A DNA stretch of 64,000 nucleotides. It comes from Populus alba. Taxonomy: Eukaryota > Streptophyta > Magnoliopsida > Malpighiales > Salicaceae. A model generated the notes under the pieces. The model ran no database searches. It was not told the origin of the DNA and saw only the letters and a list, made by a program, of their open reading frames with translations. The stretch is from assembly GCF_005239225.2 (NCBI RefSeq), contig NC_133289.1:7137501-7201500 (forward strand). Reading direction: 5' to 3'. The translations under genes and the position numbers were made by a program. How positions within the stretch are numbered: the first letter of the stretch is position 1; every line of letters starts with the position of its first letter. This document shows positions 34,321-46,510 of the stretch, piece by piece.

Positions 34321-37139
34321 TATATAAAAAAAGTTATCATCTTGAAGTTTTTTAAAAAAACTTAAGTTATGTTTTTACAAGTCATTTAGATTATTTTTAG
34401 ATTTATGAAATTAGCTGATTCATGTCTAATTAACTCTTACATAATTTAATTAGAAATTAAAGTTGAACAAAAATTTTAGTCGGAAAATTTCAAAACTAAC
34501 CCTCTTAAATGAGTTTAATAAAATTTTCAAAGAATCTCCCACTTTTAATATTTTTTATATTTTTAAAAAAATATGGTGTGACTCGCTACATAACATGTTC
34601 GAATGGACAGTTGATAATACTATAACATGTATTTTTTTAAGTACTCTATTATCTTGTTTTTGTAAGTACTCTATTATAAATGAATTTGTTTGCAGTACAG
34701 AGGACGAACTTCAAAAAACAATTTTCCGTACGTACCTCTTCACGGGAAGAGTTCAGTTTAGGCATCACCATGTAGGAGCTTAGCTGGCTTGTATTTTTAA
34801 TTGAAGAAACGAGGACAGATCGGTGGCTTAGATCAGATAGCATGTATTTAATTGCGAGTTCTTTTTCTTTATCTCTTAATAATAATAATTATATATTTTT
34901 CTTAATAGTCAATGGAATACAGTAACATGATTTTTTTTTCCAACATGCACTGTTCTTAATTGATGACTGGCTTATCTTGCAGGCTTGGAGGGATATTCCA
35001 AAACATTAGAGATAGAAGGGATATGTTTTTATATACTTCAAGTTTTAAAAATATAAAAACTTATCTTAAAATTATCATAGAGATAAATTTATTTTATGTT
35101 CTTGTTTTTATCTCTTTAACCAAATATATTTTTATCTTTTTTATATATGTTCATTCTATCTTTCAATATTTATTTGATGATTTTTCATGAAAAAAATAAA
35201 AAAATATATGAGTTTCACTTGACTACTTAGAATTTTGATAATTAAACTGATTAAAAAAATCTTATTGAGAATTTATTGATAAGTCAAAGATTTAAGTTTT
35301 GAGATGAAAAATTGGTTGGGACCTAATAAAGATTGCCTCCAAATCTTTGAGACTTTTACTATGTTTTCCTTCTTCTTTCTTCCACCACCAAACTTTCAAT
35401 ATTCCAATTTTCAATAAATTTATAATTTCTATTTTAATTTTTGATCAAATTCTAAAAATCTCTCCTGAACTTAAATGTATAGTTGCTAGACCTGATACTG
35501 GGTCTAACCATAAAAGAGCTTAAATCACTAGAATTACTAAGTCAATTCGCAAGTTATCAAGTCAATCCCGATTAATCTTTTATTATTATCATCATCAAAA
35601 CAATAATGTTTTATTTTTTTATTAAAAAATTCCTTGATGTTGAATAGGTGGGTTTGGATCGGGTTTAGTCAAATCAATTGAGTCACGGGTCAATTCAGAT
35701 TGAAAGTTAACCCGGGTTATTCTCTAAATCACAAGTTTTCTGGATCAACTTATTAAATCTTGTCAAGATAATAACTATACTTAAATGAAAAAACAAATAC
35801 CCCACTAAACAAAATAAAATCCATTATTATTCATCATAAATAATACGATTTTTTTAATGTGCCTCTTTTATTGAGAAACTGGTAGAAAAGCCTATAAAAA
35901 TCCTTCTAATCTAGCTCTATCTACAACTCTAAATATAACACAAACACAACACACAATCCATCTTGATATTCTCTCTTCAGCCTTTGATTCTAAGCTTGTA
36001 AGCCATAAAGAAAAGGAAAAGTCAAAGAAAGGATCGCGACCCTTACAAGTAGCTTAAATTGAAATTTTCAATTAAATCTATCTCCAACAATCCTAATTTG
36101 AAAATAAAAAACATTTCTAAAAAAATTTCACTTAAAAAAAATATATTCAATTAACCATAAAAAATTAAAATACTTCACTTAAAACAACAAAAATTGGATG
36201 TACTTAATTGGAAAAAATTCACAAACTTCATATTTTTTTATTATATTTTTTATTTATCTAAGGATATTGGATATATGTGTGTGTGTGTTCTCCCAAAGCT
36301 AGGGTAGAGTTTTTCCTGACATATTCCCTTGAGAAAAGAAAGGAAAATAATTTATAATATAGCACTGGGTCTAGACTAGAAGTAATTTTTATCTCATCTT
36401 GATTTTTTATAATTTTGTCCCACCTCCGAAATGATAATATTGTTTCATTGAGGATTTGTCTAATCAATCCAATATAATCTTCATATTTATAATTTAATCT
36501 CGATTAACACACAAACTAGTTTGAGTATATATTTTATCATCAAATAAAAAATCTTTGAGCTCTTGTGAATTATTTCAAGGTGTCTTTTCTTTAGCGATAA
36601 ATCTAGAAGAAAGTGATTAGTTATAATTTTCCCATCCACAAAAAAAAAAAAAAAAAAGTCAAGCAATAAATATTGTTTTTGTTCAAGAAGAAGAATAGCA
36701 ACAGTTGCTATGATTTACGAGGGATTATATAAATTCGAAATCTTTCTTGACATCCATAATGAGTATGATTTAAAGAAGGAATTTTAAAGAAATAATTCTA
36801 TCCATCTATTAAAATTTAAAAGGTCAGAATTGATGTAACATATCACCCAATCTCTAAAAACATACGAGGTTTTTATCTATTTTATGATATGGAGAATTTA
36901 TTTATCTTAGAAGTTCAAGAATTAAATAATTAAAAACTAAGATTAAATAGCAAGTAATTAAGAGGGGTAGTTTAATTTATCATGTTTTAAATTTATTTTT
37001 TAATTTTATAAGTTTGAATACTCTCATGAAAACTAAAAATTTACATAATTATTAAATTTAAAACCCATAAAATTATGAAAAGTACATGCAAAGCAGGATG
37101 AAACACCTTAATAGAAAAAAAGAAAGGTTAAATAGCGCA
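34321..37139. other. Intergenic, repeat-rich, no gene recognised
   Basis: An open frame at 34463-34783 (+, 106 codons) is Ile/Phe/Asn-rich and has no known domain. 35490-35770 resembles the GC-rich ends of the element at 26.5 kb (GGGTCTAACC, TTAACCCGGGTT, ATAATAACTATAC). The remainder is AT-rich. Confidence 0.35.
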
Positions 37140-38180
37140 GCAATTTGTCGTAAAATCTGCTAAAACATAGATAGTGTTCGACTCATCTCGGAGATGAGCT
37201 TTGGTAAAGCTTGAAAAACTACGCCCACAGGAACAAGGCATAGCACATGAGAGAGTAGTATTATGGAAAGCAGGATCAAGGCGGGTGCATGGGGCAGGCA
37301 CAAATTATGAACACAAGCATGTGGGTGTGGCCGCCTTAATTATTGTAAGGGACAAGACCAGCCACAAAAACAAACGTGACCTAAGCCATGTGATCGCCGT
37401 CTTCTCCGCTTCCACTTGATTTTCTGTCCAGTTTCGGTGGCCATTTCCTCACTCAACATGTTTACACCAAAACCATCTTTTGATCCGTCAGGATCTGGAA
37501 ACTCCGTCAGCTCACACCATTCCAAAATTCTGACACTTAATAGTTTGTTGAATCCGAGAGGTTGTAGATACAGAATATTTGAAGCATGTAAACGCACATT
37601 ATAGAGATTTATTAGCTAGGTAGAAATGTAGAAGGCAAAACAAAGATTTCCTTCCAAAAACGTCAATGGTTTTTTTTTTGAATGGCTAAAGGTTAAGAAA
37701 TAAAAGAATAAAAAGAGCAGTTAATCCTAAAAACCGGGTTTCATTCATAGAATTCGAAAGGTGGTAAAGGTCTTCTAAAAAGAAACCCTAGAATGCTGTA
37801 TTATTCATAGATTTATGTGGCTGTTGGAGCATTGCAAGAAGTGAGCAAGCAACACAAAAGAGTGAAAGTGGGCTCATGGCCTTTCATTTCCTGCTATAGG
37901 TCTATTACTGAGAAATAGAAAGCCCAGACACAAATGGCGTCCTTCTCCCTTGCCTGAGTTCCTTATCCGGTAGGGTCCTGGCAGCTTGAGAAGCAGCTCC
38001 CACAACACCATTCACAGTCTGGCCTAAGGAGGTAGCCATGCAAGCTGGTAAGCAGAGAGTAATGCGTGTGGTGGCCGTTAAGATCACGGTAAGCATTAAA
38101 TATTGCTATTGTGACTGGGAGAAGACAGACCACATGCACATGAAGACAAACCATGAAATTACCCCACCACGCCCGAAGCC
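37140..38180. other. Less AT-rich block, function unknown
   Basis: This kilobase differs from the AT-rich DNA on both sides. It has no repeat resemblance that I see. Minus-strand frames at 37340-37597 (contains EFPDPDGSKDGFGVNMLSEE) and 37905-38096 (MATSLGQTVNGVVGAASQAA) look protein-like but match no family I recognise. It could be a lineage-specific gene, a non-coding RNA or a decayed exon set. I do not call a gene. Confidence 0.3.
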
Positions 38181-40207
38181 CATAAGAGAATAATAGCTGA
38201 TGTTTGTTTTAATCAAAATCATGAGGATATCATCCAGTACTGTTTGCAATTTCCTCATATATCAAACTCACTCCCGAAACCAACATGAATTAATATGTAA
38301 TGAACAGAACGATGCTTTAGCATTAAAAACAGTTCTAACCATTATTGTGTAGCACTTGTAGATGGGTTTGTTTTTGCAATTCAACCGTATTTTTAAAGAA
38401 TTTTGATTTTTTTTTCTTTAAATTTTTTTATTGGTATTTTTGATTTGTTTTAATGTACTAACTTTGAAAATAAAAAAGTATTATTTTGATGTATTTTCAA
38501 GCAAAAAAAAAAAAAAACACTTTCAAAAACAACCTTCATCACAATCTCAAACACTATTTTTGTTGTTAAATGATAAAAATTTTAAAAAAATATTCAATTA
38601 AAAAAGAACATAAAAAAAAAACTGAGTGAACTTGATTAACCTTCTAAATCCATGACTCGGGTTATAAGATCAGGGTAACTCTATAAAAAAAAAATAAAAA
38701 AAATTATGAATCCTAATTAAAGAAACATTCAATTAAAAAGGACTAAAAAATAAACTGGATTAATTTGTTAAGCTCCTGGTAATGATTTCAAGATAACTCC
38801 ATAAAATTTTTTTTATAAAACTCAATTTTTAACTAACTCAATGGTAAAAAATGAAATAAAAAAAATCAATTACAAAAGCAACCAAAAAATTTACTTAAAT
38901 CTACTTGCGTTAACTTATTTAACTCACAACGTAAGTCATGAGATTATGATAAATTCACATAAAACAATAAAAAAAATGTGAAACCCCATTTTTAATAGAT
39001 ATAATATTAAAGGTTATATAAAAAAAACACTAAATTTATGAGGCTAGTATGTAACCTAACTAAAAAGAAATTAAAATAATATGAAATACAAAATTCTCAA
39101 AATAAATTAATATGGTGAAATTAAAAGAAAATTAAAAGAAAAAGAAAAACACAAAACACCGTATCAATGAGTAGTACAATGATTTAACCACATTTTAGTG
39201 TTTTGTCAATGTTAATTTGGCAGTTGCCTAATCAACCACTCATTCTCAATGTAGCTATCCTTCTAATCTAAATAAGAGTATCTCTGTCTCAACATTTTTA
39301 GGCAAGTACGTGTGATCCAGGGTTGCATTGGATCACACATTTTCAACTTACAAAGCATCCCCTCGCCTCTAACGTGAACTTGGCATAAAAAAACAAGGGA
39401 ACTCATTTTCGTAATAATTCTCTCGGTTTTTATCAAATTATAATCACGCGTAGTTTTTTGCAGTTTTCCCAAAATTACAATAACAGGGAAATCGCCAAAC
39501 CAATGTTTATTAGGAGGATGGAGTTCAATCTAATTTAACAGTGACCCATGTCCATGCAAATCCAATATTTCACCAACAGTCACCATGCAGTTTTCAGCAC
39601 ATAACTTGTTCGACTACAAGTCGTGTTTGGAGACGAAACAATCGAGATCAACACAAATGGTAGATATGGGGAATGGCTCAAAATCTTGCTACATTAAGGA
39701 TATTTACCAAGACTATCATGAATAGTAACTGGAAATTTAAAACTCACCACTACAAACTTCTTTCTGTTCAGAAAACTAAACAAAGATATGAGCAGGCTGA
39801 CCCCAAGTAATGCGCCAATTATGCATGTCAAACCGGTTGCTCAAAATCTCCTGAACTGTATAGACCGCTACATAAGCAACAAGTTCGAGGCAATTTCTGC
39901 TTGTCAAATTATATACTTCCATGAGCATAACTGAACAGATATATGGCAACTGAAAGTTATTGCACAGACAGCAACTTCTGCAATGGTGATGTCTTTATGG
40001 ATCGTCGGTTGACAGTGCAATTGATCTGTTCCAAAATCTGCACTCCGAAGACTTCAGAGGTTGCATTAACAATTTAGCATAAATGACCATCCTGTCGCAT
40101 AACAATATCATCAGAGAGGATATAGTCAAGAACAAGATGCCTTGGGATCATTTGGGATTGGTGGTTCTAGTGATAAAAATTCTTTCAAAACAACCACCTC
40201 ATGTCAC
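38181..40207. other. Repeat-rich intergenic DNA and RNR1 3' flank
   Basis: 38350-38570 looks like part of an AT-rich MITE (phrases 'tatttttttgatt' and 'atgtattttcaagc'). 38590-39080 holds about three degenerate units of the dispersed AT-rich repeat. 39500-40207 is less AT-rich and adjoins the RNR1 stop codon, so it probably contains its 3' UTR. Confidence 0.4.
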
Positions 40208-43200
40208 TTATACTACAACCTCCTTAAGGGAAATAATATCATCACGTGGATGAGCTTCTTCTACCCTAACTTGCACTTCATCTCCTATCTGTGTTCCCAG
40301 AGACACCCAGGCAGTTGCTTGAAGCCCCACCTACAGCATTAAATGTTCGACTTGTTACTCCTATCAAATATTACAGGAGAGAAGCACACAACAATGTGCA
40401 AGGAATGGAAATGCCAACAGCTCAGAGTTTCATATTATATGGAAAGACGAGGAATAAAGAGTGCATACTTAAGGAATGCACTAATGTTCAACTAATAAAC
40501 ATGCTCAACCACCATGGCATTAAAACAACCTGAGAATCCAAAGAGTTTAGGGCGTTTGGATCTTCCCTTTTTTTGCTGTTCTTTTTTCTCCTTTTTAGAT
40601 TGGAGGGTGAGGGATTGGGGGAGAAGAACGGAAAGTGGTTAAAGTGGATTGGGGAACAGGCTTTACTTGTTACTGTAATAAACTATCCTTACCTCAACTA
40701 GTAGCAGAGCTGCAACCCGATCTTTAATGAACCTGAGGATCAATGCACGATATTTTTTCTCCTTTGGTTGCCTTTTCAAGAATTCTATCATCCAATATTG
40801 AAGACTGCTGCTGCAGAGCCTCCTTATTACCCTAGTTTGCATGTTAATTAGTGATGCCATACCCTCCAGCTGACCAGCAGAGAGAGGAGGGGAGTCGCCT
40901 CTAAGAACTGCTTTGACCTACATGCATTCACAAATGTTTATTAGTTTATATAGCTTGTACGGTCCATGTTCTGGCGACAACGTAAATATCATTAAAAAAT
41001 ACATAGACTTATATGAGAAAGTAAAAGGGATGTTCAAATAAACTAAAACAAGCTAATGCATTGACATGAATTTAAGAAACTCACCTGATAATGAGCAAGA
41101 AGATCCAAGTATCTACGGATGGGAGAAGTAAACTGAACATAACCAGGAAGTCCCAAGACTCCATGGCGTACAGGTTTCCTGAAATCGATTTCAGCACTGC
41201 GCATTATTCGAACAATAGCTGCGCTCCTGACAGGTCCTTCAGGAAGATGTGCGAAGGCAGATACATCAATATTTGACTGAGGCTGCCCCCTATAGGGTAA
41301 AGGAATATTGTTGCAAGAGCCATAAGTGGCTATAACTTCCCCACAAAGTAACATCATCTCAGAGACAAGTCGCATTGCAGGGTCAGCCTGGTTTTCAACA
41401 TAAAGGTTAATTGAAGGCTCTGGATCTTCTGGATTAGGGACCTTGATGCGAGTTTCGAATGTGGCTGTGTCAACTGCACCCTGAAAAATGCATGAGCACT
41501 TAAATGTCACAGAAATAAGAGCCCAAGAATCTTGCTACAAGGTCATAGACTATCTCAAGAAAGTCTTAATATATTGGCCTTGACAGCCTTATCCTTCTGC
41601 ACTAAAGTGACAGACTTCAAAACCTAATCATGAACTCAAGCACATTACTGTGTAACTGTAAGCATAATCAGTGATTTGAGAGTAGATTATCATTCTTAAA
41701 AAGAAAAGAGTTCGCAACCTAATTGAGTCAGCACAACCCTCCATGCAGAGACACTATAAAAGTGACAAGGATAGGTGTACCTTTTTCTAAGAAACAAGCG
41801 CATGTAAAATATGCATTTGTTTTTATTGTTATCCCTAATCATCAATGTATCCATCAGATATCATTAATATCTTCACAACTATCAATTTGTGGAAAGCCTA
41901 AAGCCATGAATACATATTGCAAAACAGCTAGTCCTTTTAGCATAATCAGTGAGAATAACTTTCAATGATAAAATGAAAATTATCCAAGAAAGATTCTAAA
42001 AATAAAAGGTACAGAAAGGAAGAGGGAAAAAATTGATCAAATCCAATCTTAACAGTTTTGTACATATTTAGAATATAATTTGATTGTGTATTCAAACCAA
42101 CCTGTTCACAACGCCACTGTAACCGAAGAGATGCAGCCTCGGAAAGAAGTTTTAATTCAGCTTCCTCATCCAGGTTCATATGAAGCAGCTCAGATGCACT
42201 CTCGTATGTCAGCATATAGGTTGGTTTAATGATTGAGTTATCCACAGAGTATTCTGCAATGCTATCCAGCATAGGGCATAAAATGGTCTTCATTAATAAA
42301 ATAACATGTTTTACAAGTCTTGAAACTTCAGTTCATAAGCATTTTTACAACCAATCTAAAATAAAAGTACTGTTGATCAATATGTTGATGAATCAAAGAC
42401 AGTGGTACCTAAGAGAATATTCTCCTATCAACACCAAAGTTCAAAATATGGAATGAAATTGGCAAGCAATTATTACCAATTTTTTACAGGCCCAGAGGCC
42501 AGGTCAATAATCTAGAGAACTTCAATAGATGTGGGTTTACACTACAGTGACTTCCAAATAGCCAACAAAGTACGGGATAATGTCTCTGATGGCTTCCTAC
42601 AACACACTTATTTAAAATTCTCTATTGTAAATTTGTAGGTAAAACCTTAGTTGAGTAAAATCAAAAGCCATTTCAGAGCTAGCATAAGAGATAAGTCTCA
42701 AGATATCTAAAGTACCTATATTATTTATGAGATCCTAATCTGCACAGCATTCCTGAAGTTCCATTTATACTTGTACAAACTAGAGCATTGCAAATTAAAT
42801 CTCACGGAAAGCATATCCAAGAAATTTATTTTACCACTTACCAGCCATCAGAATGCAGAATAACAGATACAGTAACAGCATTGCAAACCTCTCCCTGTTT
42901 CAAACTCATTCCTTCCATCGCAAGTTTCTCTGGAAACATGGGATAAGTAGCAGTGGGCAAGAAAACAGAAGTCCCTCTTCTCATTGCCTCTCTACACATT
43001 AGGAAATGCCTCAACATTTTGAACATGACTAATATAAACAAAAGGTAGCTCTTCATCTATGGAACAAAATCCCAAACAATACCTGTCTACTTTACTCCCT
43101 GGCTGTACGTACCGCGCTGGATCTGCAACATGTATCCAAACTTTAATTCGCCCATCCTGTAACCTCGTTGCACTCAATGCGTCATCAAGCTATAGGAAAA

Positions 43201-46005
43201 CCAACACTATTCGAGATTAAATATCCATACATTAGGAAAAGATCAAGGGCAATTTAGAAGTCTCACAAAAGATGTAATCCATAAACATGCAATGGAAGTT
43301 ACCTCATCAGCCTCATCAACATCAATGGCATAGACCTTCAAGTGAGTGAGACCTTTTCTGTTAATCTAAACACAAAGAACACAAAACGAGCAAGAAGAGT
43401 ATCAGTCCCAAAAAAAAATAGTATAAGAGAACAATTCATATATTGTTTTCTTGAAATTAGCCAGGAAAATGATTGTATCCCTTGTTCGAAACTTGGCATA
43501 CACAAGATTAAAACCAAAAGGGAAGCAAACCTGCCTTGTCAGGGTCACCCGGCTCTGATAGAAGATCTTCAGCAGCTGATATGATCTCATCCGGATGATC
43601 AGTATGAATGTTGAGCTTCAACATATCAAGATTGACATGGACAGGAAAGTATCCAATATCTATGAGGAGGTTTAATGCAGAGGATGCTGTTTTCCCCATT
43701 CCCATTGCTGTGAGGATCTGACCCACCAAATAAAAGGGAAAAGAAAATCATATGCAGAATAGCAGATGTTGAATACTTAAGACAACAAACAAGCAGCAAC
43801 GAAAAGATATCATGTTTTCTTTTATTCTTTTCATGAAACTAATGCTTCCTGAAATATTTTGTAGGAGGTTTCATCTTGTTCAGCCTAGCAAACTTGGTGA
43901 AGTTAAGAAAGATTACCATCCCTGCAATTTTCTTTTGGTCATTGCTTTTGCATGCATCAATTGCATATGCTTCAAGAGACTCAATTTTGCATCGGATTTT
44001 CTCTTCAACCACCCATGAAGTTTTGGGGGGTTTTGCATTTGAAGGCATTGCCTTGGCAGATTTTAGTAGTTGCACAAACTCCTGAAGTTCTTTCTCAGCA
44101 GCTTCCTTTGCAAGCTTCCTACGCATAAGTTCTTCTACCTAGCTTTTCAAATAAATGGAATTTCGCTTACCATTAAATAGAAGAAAACTAATAACATTGA
44201 ATTTGAAAAAAGTGATCTGCTAAAAAACATGCATTAGTAATAGATCCACTTTAAAGTGTAAACAACTTATTAACTACCAATATTAAGACCGCCAGCTAGG
44301 AGCAGGAGTTAACAAAGAAGAAGATGAAAATTAACCAGGTTTCAGTTAAACAAGACAAACATAGAAAAGCCTGATCTCATCCTTAAAGGCATATCAAGCC
44401 AGTATAGTAAGAAACCTAGTCCAAGTCCAGACAAATGCCTCTGCAAGTTTAAAATCGTTTTGAGGTGGGAAAGATAGAAAAAGCTTCAGACCAGGAGTAA
44501 ATCATCACAATCCTGTTGGGACAAGTGCCTTAGTAATATATGATCAAATTAATTATATATACAATTAAAGAAAAAGGTAATAAGATATAGCTCCTTGATT
44601 TCTTATGTTATAGTTGCTATGAATTTCCTACTATGAAAGCAATGGAAACAAGATATGGTTTTACCAGGATTCATTATAAATTATGCACTACCACAGCAAA
44701 AACCAGATAATGCAACTGCTCAGATGGTAGCAGTTTTAAATCATTCATAGCTGCTGCCATTTCTCAAACCACAGTAACATCAAATGAAACATAACATACA
44801 AAATCCATAAATCAAGGCTAGCAAGAATTTTATGCCTCTATGGAAAAAATTTAATGAAATATAAAAATAAAAAGCATCCACCTGCATAGTAGACCGAGGC
44901 CCATAAAGAGAGCGAGAACCTTTTGTCTCCAGCACAGTGAAATATAGATCATCCTTTGATAGCAAAAGATGGGCACAATAACTTTCAAGAGGCTCCACGC
45001 TGCCAAAAATCATCTGCAAATTAGGGCAGGAACATCATTAGTGGAGAAGTGAGACATGAAGCTATAACAAAAATTGGAAATTCTAAAGTAGAGTACCTCG
45101 GCTAATTCTTCTGGTGTAACTGACTTATTCTTTTCAAGAAGCTCAATCCAAGCAAACTCAAGCAACGAGGAGTCCTGCACCATATTAAACCATGCTAGGT
45201 TTATGCACACTCACACTTATTTGAAACGGTGGCCCATAAAGACTTGAACTAACCAAGTTTTGCTGAGCTTTCTGAATAAAGCTTGAGATTTGGGTTTGGT
45301 CAAAATTATCAACACCGGGAACAATATAAGTAATTTGTTGGGGTTTAATCGAGGAAGTAACACCATTCTAAACTACACAGAGAAAGCACAATAATCAGTC
45401 ATTTAATCTCAAGCGTCTAACAAAAACAAAACCTTAGTTGTGTTTCTACTTGAACCTGATCGTACACCATCCAATTCTTCTTTCCATCACGTCTCTGCAC
45501 CACTGCCAGCAATACTCTCTCTGAATCCTTCTTGAACTCCACTAATAATCCTTTCTCCACCGCTTGGTTCACCAGCTTATCATCTAAAGCCTCTCCCCCC
45601 GTCGTTAATCTGCCCAGTCATTATCATTTTCCTTTTCAATTACACACATCAAAATCACATAATAATAATTACAGATATTTCTTCTTAATAATAAATTAGG
45701 AAGGTCAAGATGAGACGGAACTTGATAGCAGAGCAAATGCCTTGGCGTTTGCGTTTGCGATAAGAAGACAGCTCTTCCAACACCGTGTCAACGAAACTTT
45801 GAAGGGAGTAGCTTCGTACATCGCCATGACCGAGAATTGGAAGGTCGAACCGGAACATAGGGAAGCCAAAGCCTGATTTGGAGTAGCGGTCATGGTGCGA
45901 GGAGGAGGTGGTCCTCAAATGGTTATTGAGACGGCAGCGGAAGGAAGAGACGGGAGGTGATGAGCGAAATATAGAGCAAGTGTTAACGGCTCGAACCGAA
46001 ATCAT
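40208..46005 (-). CDS. RNR1: Organellar 3'-5' exoribonuclease RNR1 (RNase II/R family)
   Basis: Fourteen exons (minus): 46005-45722, 45609-45456, 45367-45254, 45174-45097, 45013-44882, 44138-43917, 43717-43535, 43365-43303, 43189-43083, 42991-42842, 42261-42102, 41480-41085, 40917-40693, 40330-40208 (TAA). They join in frame to 796 residues; Arabidopsis RNR1 (At5g02250) has about 803. The Ser/Arg-rich N-terminus looks like an organelle transit peptide. The RNB catalytic core has YAIDVDEADELDDALSA (401-417), with Asp404, Asp412 and Asp413 in the metal-binding positions. RGTSVFLPTATYPMFPEKLA and GYVQFTSPIRRYLDLLAHYQ follow, and a small S1-like domain ends the protein. RNR1 matures rRNA and mRNA 3' ends in chloroplasts and mitochondria. 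The intron between 43535 and 43365 appears to start with GC rather than GT. Confidence 0.96.
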
Positions 46006-46510
46006 TTTATGTAAGAGAAGAAGAAGAAGCCTCTCTTCTCGGTTACAGATTTTTTCTATTTTTTATTTTTCTTTAGATAAGCTGAGCCTACTGTCTACTC
46101 TTTCAGAGTTGCTGAAACGCTGCGTTCAAAACCTCTTGTTGGGCCTGGGCCTGATAATTCTCAACAATCAAATACAGGCTGCACCACTAATGCTCGGACA
46201 TAAACTGTATGCGCTCCTGCCTGGCCACCAAAGCCGCGTAAAATATTCACTATAAAATAAAATGATTATAATATTCTCACGAAATAATAGCCCTGTAGCT
46301 GTTTATAGTCTTAAAAAACATCACCTGCTAGTTACAAAGGTAACAGGGAAATTTACACAATGATTCAATACAAAGGAGTGTCGGGAAGTGGGAACATGGG
46401 ACGAGGAGGGGATAGAAACTGTCCAAAAATATGAACGGAATTGCTTTCGAAAAGCTGATTTGTACATGTATCTGGCTAGCGTCCACTTCCATCCACACAA
46501 CTTGCATAAT
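46006..46510 (-). promoter_or_regulatory. Short RNR1 promoter and rhomboid 3' UTR region
   Basis: Only about 505 bases separate the rhomboid stop codon from the RNR1 start codon, with both genes on the minus strand. The part next to 46511 should be the rhomboid 3' UTR and the part next to 46005 the RNR1 promoter and leader (a GAAGAAGAAG run at 46018-46027). No clear TATA box is visible. Confidence 0.4.

Noticed and set aside
41723..41968. Open frames within RNR1 introns
   Set aside because: They lie in the intron between 42102 and 41480 and show no conserved sequence.
43535..43560. GT donors near the end of RNR1 exon 7
   Set aside because: Their phase does not match the exon-8 acceptor; both give early stops. 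The GC donor keeps the frame.
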